DNA of 64,000 nt from a bacterium (lineage in GTDB: Bacteria; Krumholzibacteriota; Krumholzibacteriia; LZORAL124-64-63): positions 620,001-684,000 of the forward strand of contig JADJQR010000001.1 of the NCBI GenBank assembly GCA_016712675.1. The letters are read 5' to 3'. Below the pieces are notes generated by a model. It saw nothing but the letters and a program-made list of their open reading frames with translations. It was not told where the DNA came from and did not search any database. Position 1 is the stretch's first letter, and each line of letters opens with the position of its first letter. This document shows, one piece after another, positions 1 through 10,421 of the stretch. The translations under genes and the position numbers were made by a program.

Positions 1-105
1 TTCTACAAGCGGCTGGTCTCCCACATGAGCAACATCGCCACCAGCATCGTCATGCCAGTGGACCTGATCGACTTCTACGACGAACCCGAGAACGCGGACG
101 GCTGA
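1..105 (+). CDS. C-terminal fragment, possibly PhoU-like helical domain
   Basis: Only the last 34 codons lie in the window; the reading frame enters from the left edge and ends at TGA 103-105. The tail contains the stretch SHMSNIATSIVMPVDLIDFY, which resembles the end of PhoU-type helical domains found in phosphate regulators and Na/Pi cotransporters (recalled similarity, not searched). Frame and stop are clear, while the name is tentative. A GH16 gene follows 181 bp downstream with its own candidate promoter, so the two are probably not co-transcribed. Confidence 0.5.
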   Translation, partial: FYKRLVSHMSNIATSIVMPVDLIDFYDEPENADG

Positions 106-153
106 CGTCCGGATTCCGTCGCCCGTATCGGCGACCGAATGGCCGATTTCACT

Positions 154-182
154 TTGTTCGCAAACCGAACATAGTGTATGAT
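154..182 (+). promoter_or_regulatory. Candidate sigma-70-type promoter of the GH16 gene
   Basis: TTGTTC (154-159), a 17-nt spacer and TATGAT (177-182). The -10 matches the consensus at five of six positions and the -35 at three. It lies about 100 nt before the GH16 start in a locally AT-richer stretch. Confidence 0.4.
156..170. promoter_or_regulatory. Inverted repeat overlapping the GH16 promoter
   Basis: GTTCG-caaac-CGAAC, five-base arms around a five-base centre, placed over the -35 and spacer of the candidate promoter. The position fits a repressor operator, but the arms are short and chance is possible. Confidence 0.25.
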
Positions 183-286
183 GATGGGTGCCCGGGTGCC
201 TCGGCGCGGCCCCGGGATCTCCGGAAGGCGGGTGTCCGCCGCCGGGGACCGCCGCAGCGCCGCCTGCACCGAGGGGACTGCACACG

Positions 287-2191
287 ATGACCACCAGCTT
301 CCGCCGCCACTGCGGCACCGCCGCCGTGGCCGCCATCGCCATCGCCATCCTGACGGCCCTGGCCAGCCCCGCCGGCGCCACCTGGTCCCTGGTCTGGGCC
401 GACGAGTTCAACGGCACCGGCCTGGACTACGCCAACTGGGCGCCGGACATCGGCAACGGCTGCCCGGACCTGTGCGGCTGGGGCAACAGCGAGTTGCAGT
501 ACTACCGGGCGCAGAACGTCGCGGTGACGGGCGGCAATCTCGTGCTGACCACGCGCGCCGAGTCCATCGGGGGCAATGCCTTCACCTCGGGCAAGGTCAC
601 CACGCGCGACAAGCGCTCGTTCCTCTACGGGCGCGTCGAGATGCGCGCCAAGCTGCCCTCCGGCGGCGGCATGTGGCCCGCGTTCTGGTTGATGCCGCAG
701 TCGGACGTGTACGGCGGCTGGGCGGCCAGTGGCGAGATCGACATCATGGAATCGGCCAACGGGACGACGTCGGTGGGCGGCGCGCTGCACTACGGCGGCA
801 GCTATCCCGCCAACACGTCGACCAGTTCCTCGTTCTCCCTGGGCGGGGCCAATTTCGCCGACGACTTCCATATCTACGCCGTCGAGTGGGAGGAGGACCA
901 GATCCGCTGGTACGTGGACGGCACGCTGTTCATGACGCGCACCAGCGCGCAGTGGTACTCGAGCAACGCGCCGGGCAACCCGCGCGCGCCGTTCGACCAG
1001 CCGTTCTACATCATCCTGAACACCGCGGTCGGCGGCTGGTACACCGGCTGCACCAGTACGGGCTGCGTGACGGCCAGCCTGCCGCAGCAGTACCTGGTCG
1101 ACTACGTGCACGTGTACGAGGACATCCCGAACGACCTGCCGATCGTCACGATCAACTCGCCCGCTCCGGCCGCCACGCTGCCGGCCGGCGACATCACGAT
1201 CACCGCGACGGCGACCGACTCCGACGGCACGGTGACGACCGTCGAGTTCTACAACGGCGCGACGCTGCTGGGCTCCACGACGACCGAACCCTACGCCTAC
1301 ACCTGGACCGCAGTCCCGGACGGCTGCTACGCGGTGACGGTCCGGGCGATCGACGACCTGGGCGGTACGACCAATGCGACAGTTGACCTGACCGTCGGCG
1401 CCGGCTGCGGCCAGGCCGCGTGGTCCGGCTTCACCCCGGTCATGCCGGGACGGCTCCAGGCCGAGGACTACGACATCGGCGGCGCCGGCGTGGCGTACCT
1501 GGACACCGAAGCCGCCAACAACGGCGGCCAGTACCGGCCGGCCGAGGGCGTGGACATCGAGTCCTGCTCGGACACCGGCGGCGGCCACAATATCGGCTGG
1601 GTCAACCCGGGCGAGTGGATCGAGTACACGGTCGACGTGCCCGCGGCGGGCGGCTACACGCTGCGGGCCCGCGTCGCCTCGCTGGCGGGCGGCGGCAGCT
1701 TCCGGCTAGAGTTCGGCGGCATCGACCGCACCGGCAGCATCGCCGTGCCGAGCACGACCGGCTGGCAGACGTGGACCACCGTGTCGGCCCCGGCCTTCCT
1801 GCCGGCGGGCCCGCAGGTGATGCGCTTCGTGCCGACAGGCTCCGGCTTCAACGTGAATTGGTTCGAGGTCGTCGGCGGCGCGTCGGCGGCGCGCACGGAC
1901 CTGCAGCCGGCCCTGCCGCTGCTGCATCCGTGCCACCCGAACCCGTTCAACCCGTCCACGTTGATCAGCTACGAACTGCCGGAAGCCGGCACGGCGCGCC
2001 TGGCGATCCACGACACGGCCGGCCGGCTGGTCCGGACGCTGGTGGCCGGACAGGCCATGGGCGAGGGGCGCCACGAGGTCACCTGGGACGGACGTGACGA
2101 CGCGGGCCGGAACCTGCCCGCAGGCGTCTACCACTACCGGCTGGAGGCGGCGGGCCACGTCGTGAGCCGCAGCCTGACCCTGCTGAAGTAG
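287..2191 (+). CDS. Secreted GH16 beta-glucanase with Ig-like, CBM6 and FlgD-like tail
   Basis: 634-residue exported glycoside hydrolase, probably an endo-beta-1,3-(1,4)-glucanase (laminarinase/lichenase type). The start ATG follows GAGGGG at 271-276; the open frame continues upstream but only the ATG at 287 gives a signal peptide (residues about 1-28, ending ASPAGA). The GH16 domain spans about 30-285 with the family motif E150-I-D152-I-M-E155, nucleophile and acid/base both present. Next come a bacterial Ig-like domain (about 286-375, TDSDGTVTTVEFYNG), a CBM6 carbohydrate-binding module (about 385-530, RLQAEDYD and NPGEWIEYTV) and a C-terminal HPNPFNPSTLISYELP plus FlgD/Ig-like tail (about 545-634). 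The same tail type occurs on four other proteins here and probably directs sorting or anchoring. Substrate is inferred from the family only. Confidence 0.93.
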   Translation: MTTSFRRHCGTAAVAAIAIAILTALASPAGATWSLVWADEFNGTGLDYANWAPDIGNGCPDLCGWGNSELQYYRAQNVAVTGGNLVLTTRAESIGGNAFTSGKVTTRDKRSFLYGRVEMRAKLPSGGGMWPAFWLMPQSDVYGGWAASGEIDIMESANGTTSVGGALHYGGSYPANTSTSSSFSLGGANFADDFHIYAVEWEEDQIRWYVDGTLFMTRTSAQWYSSNAPGNPRAPFDQPFYIILNTAVGGWYTGCTSTGCVTASLPQQYLVDYVHVYEDIPNDLPIVTINSPAPAATLPAGDITITATATDSDGTVTTVEFYNGATLLGSTTTEPYAYTWTAVPDGCYAVTVRAIDDLGGTTNATVDLTVGAGCGQAAWSGFTPVMPGRLQAEDYDIGGAGVAYLDTEAANNGGQYRPAEGVDIESCSDTGGGHNIGWVNPGEWIEYTVDVPAAGGYTLRARVASLAGGGSFRLEFGGIDRTGSIAVPSTTGWQTWTTVSAPAFLPAGPQVMRFVPTGSGFNVNWFEVVGGASAARTDLQPALPLLHPCHPNPFNPSTLISYELPEAGTARLAIHDTAGRLVRTLVAGQAMGEGRHEVTWDGRDDAGRNLPAGVYHYRLEAAGHVVSRSLTLLK

Positions 2192-2228
2192 GCGCGCCGC
2201 GGCCGTCGACGCTGCGCGCCAGGGAGCA

Positions 2229-3950
2229 TCAGGTCCGGAAGCCGCCGACGATGGCGTCCAGTTCGGCGGCCATGTGCCGGAGATCGTCCGCGCTGGCCTG
2301 GACCTGCTGGCTGCTGTCGGCGATGGCGCCCGAGCCCTGGTTGACCGCCGCGATGTTGCGCGTGATCTCGGCGGCGGCCGTCGAGCTCTCGATGATGTTG
2401 CCGCTGACCTGCTGGATGCTCTGCGACGCATTGGCGATGCTCAGGGCGATCTCGCGCGTGGCCGCGGACTGCTGCTCCACCGCCGCGGCGATCGTGGCGA
2501 CCACCGAGTTCACCAGCGAGATGACCTCGGAGATCTCGCGGATGCCGCCCATGGTGTGGCCGGTGCTGTCCTGGATGTTGGTGATCCGGTCGCTGATCCC
2601 CTTCGTCGCCTGCGACGTCTGGTTGGCCAGTTCCTTGACCTCGCTGGCCACCACCGTGAAGCCGCGGCCGGCCTCGCCGGCGCTGGCGGCCTCGATGGTC
2701 GCATTGAGCGCCAGCAGGTTGACCTGGCTCGAGATCCCCGCGATGGTCTCGACCACCTTGCCGATGTCCTGGGCGGCCCGCCCGAGCGCGTCGACGCTGG
2801 ACGAGGCCGATTCGGCCTTGGCGCCGGCCTGGGCCACGATATCGCGCGCCTTCGCGGAGTTGCGCGCGATCTCGTTGATGGTGGCGCTCATCTGCTCGGC
2901 GGCCGTCGCGACCGTGGACGCGCTGGTGGCCGAGCGGTCCATGGCCGTGGCGACGTCACCCAGGCTGGCGCTCATCTGCTCGGCCGCGGAGGCCACGTTG
3001 TTCGCACGGCCGGACGTGTCGCCGGCGCTGGCCGACATGACGTGGGCGATCTCGGCCAGTTCACCCGAGGCATGGCTGACCTGCCGCGAATTCTCGGCCA
3101 GGCGGCGGATCACCGCCTGCAGCTTGGCCAGGAAGGCGTTGAACCAGCCCGCCAGCTCGGCGATCTCGTCGCGCGACCGGATCTCGATGCGCCGGGTCAG
3201 GTAGCCCTCGCCCTCGGCGATGTCGCGGAAGCTGTCGATCATCGCGCGCAGCGCCCGTACCAGCCCGAAGGCGATGTAGAGCACCAGCACGAAGGTGGCG
3301 GCGAAGATCGTGCCGGTCACGGCCAGCATCTGGGTCGTGTACTTCCCGGCCAGCGCGCCCAACTCCGAAGCCATCGCCGACTGGTAGGCCGCGATGTTGT
3401 CCAGGTAGACCCCGGTGCCGATCCACATCCGGGTGCCGGGGATCATCTCGGCGTACGAGAGCTTGGGCTGGTCGCCCGCGCCCGGCTTGGGCCACACGTA
3501 GTTGACGAAGCCGCCGCCCTGCCCGGCCCGGTCGCGCAGCGACTCGATCACGCGCACGCCGTTCTTGTCCACCAGCGCGCCGAGGTCCTTGCCCTCGTTC
3601 TGCTTGTTCACCGGGAACGCGACGCAGACCGTTCCCTCGTAGACGAAGAAGTATCCGGACTTGTCTTCCTCGTAGAGGATCCCGTCGAGCATGTCGCGGA
3701 TGATCGCGTGCGCCTGCGCGGGGTCGCGGGCGTCCCGGATGGCCGTGCCGACCATGACCGCGGCGGCGTGGCTGGCTAGGCGGATGCGCGCCTGCTGGTC
3801 GGCGAGCATGACCTCGCCGGTCTTTTCGACGCCCAGGTCCCGGATGGCGCTGCTGGTCCGCACGGCGAACAGCGTCATCGCCGCGAACAGCACCGTCAGT
3901 GAACCCACGATGACGTAGAGACGACCCTTGACCGTGAGCCGGTTGAGCAT
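2229..3950 (-). CDS. Methyl-accepting chemotaxis protein with sCache_2 sensor
   Basis: 573-residue chemoreceptor. The start at 3950 follows a GGGGA-type ribosome site; the frame extends upstream without a better start. Layout: TM1 (about 11-31), periplasmic single-Cache domain (about 40-185, with the sCache_2-like SGYFFVYEG and MWIGTGVYLDNI), TM2 (about 195-220), HAMP (about 220-275, RALRAMIDSFRDIAEGEG), then a long coiled-coil signalling domain. The conserved hairpin reads [20 protein letters not shown]. It probably senses a small metabolite and controls CheA through CheW, neither of which is encoded in this window. No CheR-binding pentapeptide is seen at the C-terminus (AIVGGFRT). It lies 106 bp downstream of the MFS/spermidine-synthase gene on the same strand and faces the GH16 gene convergently. 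Confidence 0.93.
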   Translation of the reverse strand: MLNRLTVKGRLYVIVGSLTVLFAAMTLFAVRTSSAIRDLGVEKTGEVMLADQQARIRLASHAAAVMVGTAIRDARDPAQAHAIIRDMLDGILYEEDKSGYFFVYEGTVCVAFPVNKQNEGKDLGALVDKNGVRVIESLRDRAGQGGGFVNYVWPKPGAGDQPKLSYAEMIPGTRMWIGTGVYLDNIAAYQSAMASELGALAGKYTTQMLAVTGTIFAATFVLVLYIAFGLVRALRAMIDSFRDIAEGEGYLTRRIEIRSRDEIAELAGWFNAFLAKLQAVIRRLAENSRQVSHASGELAEIAHVMSASAGDTSGRANNVASAAEQMSASLGDVATAMDRSATSASTVATAAEQMSATINEIARNSAKARDIVAQAGAKAESASSSVDALGRAAQDIGKVVETIAGISSQVNLLALNATIEAASAGEAGRGFTVVASEVKELANQTSQATKGISDRITNIQDSTGHTMGGIREISEVISLVNSVVATIAAAVEQQSAATREIALSIANASQSIQQVSGNIIESSTAAAEITRNIAAVNQGSGAIADSSQQVQASADDLRHMAAELDAIVGGFRT

Positions 3951-4056
3951 TCCCCGCACCCCCCCCGCAGACCGTGACGACCCCCGCCGTCCGCCCGGCA
4001 GGGCTGCCGATATCCCCATGGCTGTCGGCCTGCAGAGGGAGATCCTTAGTCCCAAA

Positions 4057-6987
4057 TCAGGGAACCCGGCCGAGGCTGCGCGCGCCCGCCTCGCGGAGCG
4101 CGGACTCGGCCGCCGCCGCGGCCGGCAGCCCGTCGCGCGCCGGGGGCAACGCGCCGACCGCCCGGGTCAACGCGGCCAGGCCGGCGTCGACGCGGCGGCG
4201 GACGGCATCGTCGAGTGCGGTGAAGTCGCCGTCGACGAGGGCCTGCCCGTAGATCCGGCGCCCGGCCAGCTGCACGAACGAGACCAGGGCCCGTTCGCGG
4301 CTCAGGTACTGCCGGACGGCATCAACCTGCAGCGCCGCCCCGCCACCACCGGCGTCCACCACCTGGAACACCGCCTGGCCGACCGGCTCCGGAGCGCCGC
4401 CGCCGCCGTAGCGCTCCTCGTCGCGCACGAAGCGCAGGGGGGCGTAGTCGGGCGCCATCGCTTCGACCCCGGCCAGCATCCGTGTCGCCTCGGGGTCGCC
4501 GGCCAGGCGCCGTGCATGCGCGGGTCCGAAGGCGCGACCGATCGCGTCCAGCCGGGCGGTGTCGAGCCCGGTCGCGCCCGGGGCCAGGTAGCCGGCCAGG
4601 CTCTCGCGCGCGGTCTCGAGCGCCGCCACGTTGGCGGCCTCGCACCGGGGAACGCCCTGCGACGCCGGCGCCGAGAACTCGAGCACCAGGTTGTCGTCGG
4701 TGTTGAGCGCACCGCCGGCGCCGAACCGCCGCGCGCCCGCCGTGCCCATCACGAAATACGAGAGGATGTCCGTGACCCCGTCCATGCGGGCCACCGCCAG
4801 GTCGGCGGCGATGCCGGGTGCGGCCAGGCGAGCCTGCAGCGCGGCCGGGTCGATGGCGATCGGCTCCAGCGAGCCGACCAGCACGGCGTCGTAGTAGGTC
4901 GCGAAGACCATCACGTGCGGGAAGGTGGCGGCGAACGTGCGCACCACCGTCCGCACGTCGTGCACGCCCAGCTCGTACAGCGGCAGCCACTGGCTGGCGA
5001 TCCCGCCGGGCGCCAGGCGGGCCGCGACCGAGGCGAAGAACTCCCGCGTGTACAGGTAGCCGGCGCCGCCCGACCACGGGTGGATGGGGTCGGCCGAGAT
5101 GACGTCGAACCGCTCGCGCGTCGTGGCCAGGAAGTTGCGGCCGTCGTCGATCACGACCTGCAGGCGCGGGTCGTCCAGGACGTCGCCGTTCCAGCGGGCG
5201 AACCGGCGGCCGACGGCGATCATCTCGCGCTCGATCTCCGCCAGGACCAATCGACGCACGCCGGGATGGCGCGCCGTGGCGCCGAGCGTCATCGCCGTGC
5301 CGGTGCCCAGGACGAAGACATCGCGAGGCTGCGGGTGAAGCAGCATCGGCAGGTGGCCCAGCGCCCGTTGCAGCTGGATGTCGATCGCGGCCGAGGAGGC
5401 TTCGGCCCGCCCGTTGACGACATAGGTCTGGATGCCGTTCAGCGAACGGAAGACGCTGACGGTCTCGTTGATGCCCTCGCGGTAGAACACGACCTCGAGA
5501 TCCCGGTCGCCGCGCGCATCCAGTGCGGTGCCGGCCGGCGTGTTGTTCACGAACCGGGCCAGCACGTCGCGGTCCCAGGTGCCGGTCCAGCGTGTCGCGC
5601 CGGCCACCAGGACCACGGCGCCCAGCGCGGCGATGGCCAGTGCGCGGCCGCGGTGTCGCGCGACGGTCGCCGCGGCCGCCAGCAGGCCGGTGGCGACACT
5701 GGTGGCGGCCAGGACGTTCAGCGAGCGCTCCATGCCCAGGGCCTCGACCAGCAGGAAGCCCGCCACCAGCGGACCGACGATGGCGCCGACGGTGTTGGCC
5801 GCCAGGAGGCGGCCGACCGCGTCACCGGTGCCGGCCGCACCGCGACGGAGTGCGGCGCCGGCCGCCGGCACGGCGGCGCCCATGAAGAAGGCGGGCACGG
5901 CTAGGTGCCCGAAGGCCAACGCCGCGGCCGTCGCCAGGCGCCCGGTGAACGGGCCGCCGCCCGCGCCGCCGAGTGCCGCCTGCACCGCGCCCACGGTCGC
6001 CGGCAGGACGCTCAGGCGCGCGGTGACCACGAAGGCGGCAACGCCGATCGCCACCTGTGTGGCGGCGAAGAGCCGGGCGAACCCGGTCGCGCTGCCGGGC
6101 CGGCCGCGCGCGGCAAGCATCGCCAGCACCTGGCTGCCCAGCGCCATGCCGGCCAGGAACGCCGCCAGCATGATCGCGAAGCTGTAGACCGAAGTCCCGA
6201 CGCCGAAGGTGAGCATCCGCGTCCACAGTACCTCGTAGCCCAGGGCGCAGAACCCGGAGGCGGCGACGCCGGCGATCATGGCGCGGGCGAGGGCCGGCTC
6301 GGTGCGCCCTTCCGTCTGCGGGTCGGTCGCCGCCGGCGCAGCCGGGGCGCCTGCGCCGGACAACGGCGCGGCCAGGCGCGGGAAGCCCCGCTGCAGGCGT
6401 ATCGCCGTGATGCCGACGGCCAGGCTCAGCGCGACGGCGGCCAGCAGCGTCGCCGTGGCCCCGAGGTGCCTCAGCAGCAGGAACCCGGCGGCCAGCGTGC
6501 CGGCCACCGCCCCGAGCGTGTTCAGCGCGTACAGGCGCGCCAACTGCCGGGGGAACGAGGCCGCGTCGGCGGCGACGAACCGCGTCATCACCGGGAAGGT
6601 GCCGCCCATGAGGGTTGTCGGCACGATCATCGCCACCAGCGCGAAGGCCGCGCGCAGCACGGTCAGCGAGGTCCGGTCGTCGGCCACGCCGCCGGCCAGG
6701 GCGCCGAACAGACGCGGGTAGACGGACATGAGCGCCAGGAAGCCCAGGGCAGACAGACCGGTTGCGCACTCGAGCAGTCCGTAGAGGCGCAGCGGCCGCG
6801 TGCTGCGATCGGCCACGCCGGCCAGCAGCCGGTTGCCCAGCGCCAGGCCGGCCATGAACACCGACAGCACCGTCGCCACCGCCAGATGCGAGGCGCCCAG
6901 GACCAGCCCGAGCGAGCGCGCCCAGACGACCTGGTAGACCAGGGCGGCGGCGCCGGACAGGAAGAAGAGGATCGCGGTGGAACGCAC
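4057..6987 (-). CDS. Fused MFS-like transporter / spermidine-synthase-like protein
   Basis: 976 residues, GTG start with AGGA upstream. The N-terminal half (about 1-470) is very hydrophobic with roughly a dozen or more membrane segments, beginning FFLSGAAALVYQVVWARS as in fused MFS/spermidine synthase proteins. About 495-740 is a SAM-methyltransferase-like aminopropyltransferase fold: VNGRAEASS, a GTGTAMTLG nucleotide loop, DDGRNFL and SADPIHPW, with the Asp of the SxDP motif retained. The last 230 residues (LAPGATGLDTARL onward) are helical and Ala-rich. Such proteins are widespread but mostly uncharacterised. Polyamine synthesis or export is the family-based guess, and true spermidine synthase activity cannot be asserted. 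Co-oriented with the chemoreceptor downstream and the HD-GYP regulator upstream (111-bp gap). Confidence 0.85.
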   Translation of the reverse strand: MRSTAILFFLSGAAALVYQVVWARSLGLVLGASHLAVATVLSVFMAGLALGNRLLAGVADRSTRPLRLYGLLECATGLSALGFLALMSVYPRLFGALAGGVADDRTSLTVLRAAFALVAMIVPTTLMGGTFPVMTRFVAADAASFPRQLARLYALNTLGAVAGTLAAGFLLLRHLGATATLLAAVALSLAVGITAIRLQRGFPRLAAPLSGAGAPAAPAATDPQTEGRTEPALARAMIAGVAASGFCALGYEVLWTRMLTFGVGTSVYSFAIMLAAFLAGMALGSQVLAMLAARGRPGSATGFARLFAATQVAIGVAAFVVTARLSVLPATVGAVQAALGGAGGGPFTGRLATAAALAFGHLAVPAFFMGAAVPAAGAALRRGAAGTGDAVGRLLAANTVGAIVGPLVAGFLLVEALGMERSLNVLAATSVATGLLAAAATVARHRGRALAIAALGAVVLVAGATRWTGTWDRDVLARFVNNTPAGTALDARGDRDLEVVFYREGINETVSVFRSLNGIQTYVVNGRAEASSAAIDIQLQRALGHLPMLLHPQPRDVFVLGTGTAMTLGATARHPGVRRLVLAEIEREMIAVGRRFARWNGDVLDDPRLQVVIDDGRNFLATTRERFDVISADPIHPWSGGAGYLYTREFFASVAARLAPGGIASQWLPLYELGVHDVRTVVRTFAATFPHVMVFATYYDAVLVGSLEPIAIDPAALQARLAAPGIAADLAVARMDGVTDILSYFVMGTAGARRFGAGGALNTDDNLVLEFSAPASQGVPRCEAANVAALETARESLAGYLAPGATGLDTARLDAIGRAFGPAHARRLAGDPEATRMLAGVEAMAPDYAPLRFVRDEERYGGGGAPEPVGQAVFQVVDAGGGGAALQVDAVRQYLSRERALVSFVQLAGRRIYGQALVDGDFTALDDAVRRRVDAGLAALTRAVGALPPARDGLPAAAAAESALREAGARSLGRVP

Positions 6988-7098
6988 GGCAGGACATCCT
7001 TCGGAACATGGAGGGCTCGGACGAACGGTCCCGCCGTCGAAGATAGCACGCCGACGGTTCCGGCAGCAGGCCGCAACCCGCTTGGTCCAAGGGCAGGA

Positions 7099-8154
7099 TC
7101 AGGTCGCGACCAGCGTCGCCTCGTCGCCCGCGTACTCCGCCTGGACCTGCAGCACGCTGTCCAGCCGGGCCATGAAGGCGCTGACGCAGACGGGGTCGAA
7201 CTGGGAGCCGCTGCCGGTGGTCAGGAAGGCCAGCGCGTCGTCGACGCTCCAGGCGGGCTTGTAGGGCCGCACGCTGGTCAGGGCGTCGAACACGTCCGCC
7301 ACCGCGACGATGCGGGCGGGCAAAGGAATCATGCCGCCGGAGAGGCCCAGCGGGTAGCCCGTGCCGTCGTACTTCTCGTGGTGCGAGCGCGCGATGCCCG
7401 CCGCGATCCGCAGCATCTGCGAGGCGCTGCCGCGCAGGATCCGGTAGCCGGCCTCCGCGTGCGTCTTCATGATCTCCATCTCGTCGGGATCCAGGCGGCC
7501 GGGCTTCAGCAGGATGTGGTCGGGAATCGCCACCTTGCCGATGTCGTGCATCGGCGCCGCCTTGAGGATCAGGTCGCAGTGCCCCGGGCGCAGGCCCATC
7601 TGCACCGCGATGAGGTGCGAATAGCGGGACATTCGCATGATGTGGGTGCCGGTCTCCGGGTCGCGGTACTCGGCCGCGCGCGACAGGCGCGTGATCATCT
7701 CGTCCTCGCGACGCGCGATCTCGGCCGTGGCCGTCGCCACCTCGTCGGCCAGCAGCGCGGCGCGGTCCGCCAGCAGCCGCTGACCGTGCCGCAGCGCGAG
7801 CATGTTCCGCAGGCGCGCGCCGAATTCGAGGCTGTCGATCGGCTTGGTCAGGAAGTCGTTGGCGCCTTCCTGCAGCGCGTCGTAGCGCGTCTGCCGCTCC
7901 TGGTCACCGGTGATCATGAGGACCGGGATGTCGGACTTGCCCGGCAGCTCCCGGAAGCTCCGGATGAAGGCGATGCCGTCCAGCTCCGGCATCAGGTAGT
8001 CGACCACCAGCAGGTCCAGGTCGTTCTCCGCGCACCAGAGCAGCCCCGCCAGGGGATTCTGGAACGGCAGCGGCTCGTGCTCGCCGGTCCGGCGCACAAG
8101 GCCAGCCAGGAGCTGGAGGTTGACCGGGTCGTCGTCGACGATGGCGATGCGCAC
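7099..8154 (-). CDS. Response regulator with HD-GYP phosphodiesterase output
   Basis: 351 residues. The GTG start at 8154 is chosen because GGGAAGGG lies six bases upstream and the receiver domain begins immediately (VRIAIVDDD). Receiver about 1-118, with acidic D7-D9, phospho-acceptor D52 ([13 protein letters not shown]) and K104. A short helix links to an HD-GYP domain (about 150-340): H203-D204 in [11 protein letters not shown], then [11 protein letters not shown] and [13 protein letters not shown], so the metal and GYP signatures are intact. Expected role: phosphorylation-controlled hydrolysis of cyclic di-GMP. No partner kinase lies adjacent. The divergent dCache chemoreceptor starts about 200 bp away. 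Confidence 0.93.
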   Translation of the reverse strand: MRIAIVDDDPVNLQLLAGLVRRTGEHEPLPFQNPLAGLLWCAENDLDLLVVDYLMPELDGIAFIRSFRELPGKSDIPVLMITGDQERQTRYDALQEGANDFLTKPIDSLEFGARLRNMLALRHGQRLLADRAALLADEVATATAEIARREDEMITRLSRAAEYRDPETGTHIMRMSRYSHLIAVQMGLRPGHCDLILKAAPMHDIGKVAIPDHILLKPGRLDPDEMEIMKTHAEAGYRILRGSASQMLRIAAGIARSHHEKYDGTGYPLGLSGGMIPLPARIVAVADVFDALTSVRPYKPAWSVDDALAFLTTGSGSQFDPVCVSAFMARLDSVLQVQAEYAGDEATLVAT

Positions 8155-8356
8155 GCGTAGCCCTTCCCGGAGGTGCCGGCCGGCGACAGTCAGGTGGCCG
8201 ATCGCCGGGGTGTTCGGCACCGGCCTGCCCCGGCTTGACGGGGAAGTGACGCCCGCCCCTCCGGGGCTCAAGGCCGCGCGGCATCTACCGATACCCGCAG
8301 CGAACCGGGTCCCGCCAGGCGGGGCCCCCTGCCGATCCGCCTGGGAGGGGATGTCG

Positions 8357-10363
8357 ATGTTCTCGCGCCGATTCGCGCTGCACAACCAGTCGCTGCAGAC
8401 CCATATCATGCTTGGACTCGCGGTGGCCGCCGTTGCGGCCGCCACCGTGATCTCGCTCGGCACGGTCCGCGCCGAACGTCGGCGCCTGGCCGCGGACCTG
8501 GCGGCCGACACGCACTCCTTTGCCAGCCTCATGGCCGCCAGCGTGGAATCGGCGACCAATGGCATGGAGATGTCGCTGCGCATGCTGCTGGCCGACCCCG
8601 AGATCGCCGGGCGCTTCGCCGCCGGCGATCGCCAGTGGCTGGCCGAGCGCCTGGTGCCGCTCTACGAGTCGAAGCTGAAGCCGGAGTTTGGGCTGACACA
8701 GCTGGGGCTCCAGGACCCGGCGACGCGCTCGTTCTTCCGCGTCCACCAGCCGAAGAAGTTCGGCGACGACCTTTCCGGCATCCGGGCGGACGTGGTTCGC
8801 GCCAATGCGGCCCGGTCGCCCGTGCGCGGACTCGAGGTGGGTTCGTTCGGCCCGGGCCTGCGCGTCGTGCTGCCGGTCACCCACCAGGGCGCCCATGTCG
8901 GCACGATCGACGCCGGCGCCTCCATGCAGCGGATCTTCGCCGACCTGGGCGAGGAGTTCGGCTTCGAGTTCGCGCTGGGCATCGATCGGCGCGTGTTCGA
9001 GAACGCGAAGCGCAAGGCCGACCCGGAGAACGACATCGTTCAGGGCGACCTCGTCTTCTACGAGATCAAGGGCGACCGGGCGCGCGTCGCGGCCGGCCTG
9101 GAACTGCCGAAGGCCGGCGCTTTCGAGCGCGAGCGCATCGAGGGACGCCGCGTCATGCGCACCGTCGTGCCGCTGGCCGACTGGTCGGGCAAGGAGATCG
9201 GCGTCATCCTGCTGGTCAAGGACGTCGAGGAGGCGCTGGCGGCCGCCGATGCCGGTGCCTTGCGCAGCGCGGGCCTCATCGCCGCCATGCTGGCGGCGGT
9301 CATGGCAGGCATCGCCTTCATGCTGCGGCGGCGCGTGCTGCGGCCGCTGCTGGCGATGACGGAGATCACCGGGCGCCTGGCCGCCGGCGACCTCCACCAG
9401 CGTGTCAGCGTGAAGGGCGGCGACGAGATCGCCAGGCTGGGCGAGGCCCTCAACGGCATGGCGGACTCGCTGCGCGACATCATCCGCCAGGTCAACCAGG
9501 GCAGCGAGCAGATCGCCGGGGCTGCCGGCGAGCTGGATGCCCGCTCGGAGGACACGGTGACCGGCACGCGCCAGGCGCTGGACCTGGCGCAGGTCGTGGC
9601 GGCGTCCGGCGAGAGCCTGCGCGCAGGTTCGCAGGACATCGCGGCCTCGATCCAGGCGATCACCGACCGGCTGAACCAGGTCGCCGCCGGCATCACCCAG
9701 ATGGATGCCACCATCCATGAGATCGCCCGCAGCAGCAGCGGCGCCAGCGCCGTCTCGCGTGCGGCCCACGAGCAGGTGCAGGCCGCCGCCGCCGTGACGC
9801 GCGAGCTGGCCGCCTCGTCGGAGCGGATCACCCAGATCGTCGACGTGATCACGAGAATCGCCGGGCGCACCAACCTGCTGGCCCTCAACGCGACCATCGA
9901 GGCCGCGAGCGCCGGCGAGGCGGGCCGCAGCTTCGCCGTCGTGGCCAACGAGGTCAAGGAGCTCTCGCTGCAGACCACGACCGCCACCAACGAGGTGCGG
10001 CAGCTCATCCAGGCGGTGCAGGAGCAGATCGGCAGCATCGTCGGCCGCTTCGCCGGCATCGAGTCCTCGATGAGCGAGGTGCTGAACGCCTCGCACTCGA
10101 TCGCCGCCGCCGTGGAGGAGCAGTCCGCGACGTCCAACGAGATCTCCTCGGCCAGCAATGCGGTGCGCGACGACGCGCAGGCCATCGCGGCGCGCGCCGA
10201 AGCGGGCGCGCACGAGGCGGACGAGATCGCGCGCAGCATCGCCGCGGTCAGCCGAACCCTGGACGAGGCCACGAGCCAGGTGCAGCGCACGCGGGAGAAC
10301 AGCGTCGAGCTGACGGGCCTCTCGCAGCGTCTCCAGGAAGCCATCGTCGTCTTCCAGGTCTAG
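8357..10363 (+). CDS. Methyl-accepting chemotaxis protein with dCache_3-type sensor
   Basis: 668 residues. GGGAGGGG at 8343-8350 favours the ATG at 8357 (six-base spacing) over the in-frame ATG at 8351, which would abut the ribosome site. TM1 about 15-36; large periplasmic domain about 40-300 with [27 protein letters not shown] and GTIDAGASM, matching the double-Cache type 3 pattern; TM2 about 305-325; HAMP about 325-380; signalling domain to the end with hairpin [20 protein letters not shown]. The terminus [13 protein letters not shown] shows no CheR pentapeptide. Ligand unknown. Divergent from the HD-GYP regulator, so the two could share the 200-bp control region. Confidence 0.93.
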   Translation: MFSRRFALHNQSLQTHIMLGLAVAAVAAATVISLGTVRAERRRLAADLAADTHSFASLMAASVESATNGMEMSLRMLLADPEIAGRFAAGDRQWLAERLVPLYESKLKPEFGLTQLGLQDPATRSFFRVHQPKKFGDDLSGIRADVVRANAARSPVRGLEVGSFGPGLRVVLPVTHQGAHVGTIDAGASMQRIFADLGEEFGFEFALGIDRRVFENAKRKADPENDIVQGDLVFYEIKGDRARVAAGLELPKAGAFERERIEGRRVMRTVVPLADWSGKEIGVILLVKDVEEALAAADAGALRSAGLIAAMLAAVMAGIAFMLRRRVLRPLLAMTEITGRLAAGDLHQRVSVKGGDEIARLGEALNGMADSLRDIIRQVNQGSEQIAGAAGELDARSEDTVTGTRQALDLAQVVAASGESLRAGSQDIAASIQAITDRLNQVAAGITQMDATIHEIARSSSGASAVSRAAHEQVQAAAAVTRELAASSERITQIVDVITRIAGRTNLLALNATIEAASAGEAGRSFAVVANEVKELSLQTTTATNEVRQLIQAVQEQIGSIVGRFAGIESSMSEVLNASHSIAAAVEEQSATSNEISSASNAVRDDAQAIAARAEAGAHEADEIARSIAAVSRTLDEATSQVQRTRENSVELTGLSQRLQEAIVVFQV

Positions 10364-10421
10364 CCGGCGACGGCCGCCGTGCGGCGACCAGGGGCCGGGA
10401 CATCGTCAACCGGGAGAAGTC

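Noticed and set aside
287-2191. Assigning the FlgD-like tails to a working type IX secretion system
   Set aside because: The tail type fits, but no T9SS component gene is present in the window, so the system is not claimed.
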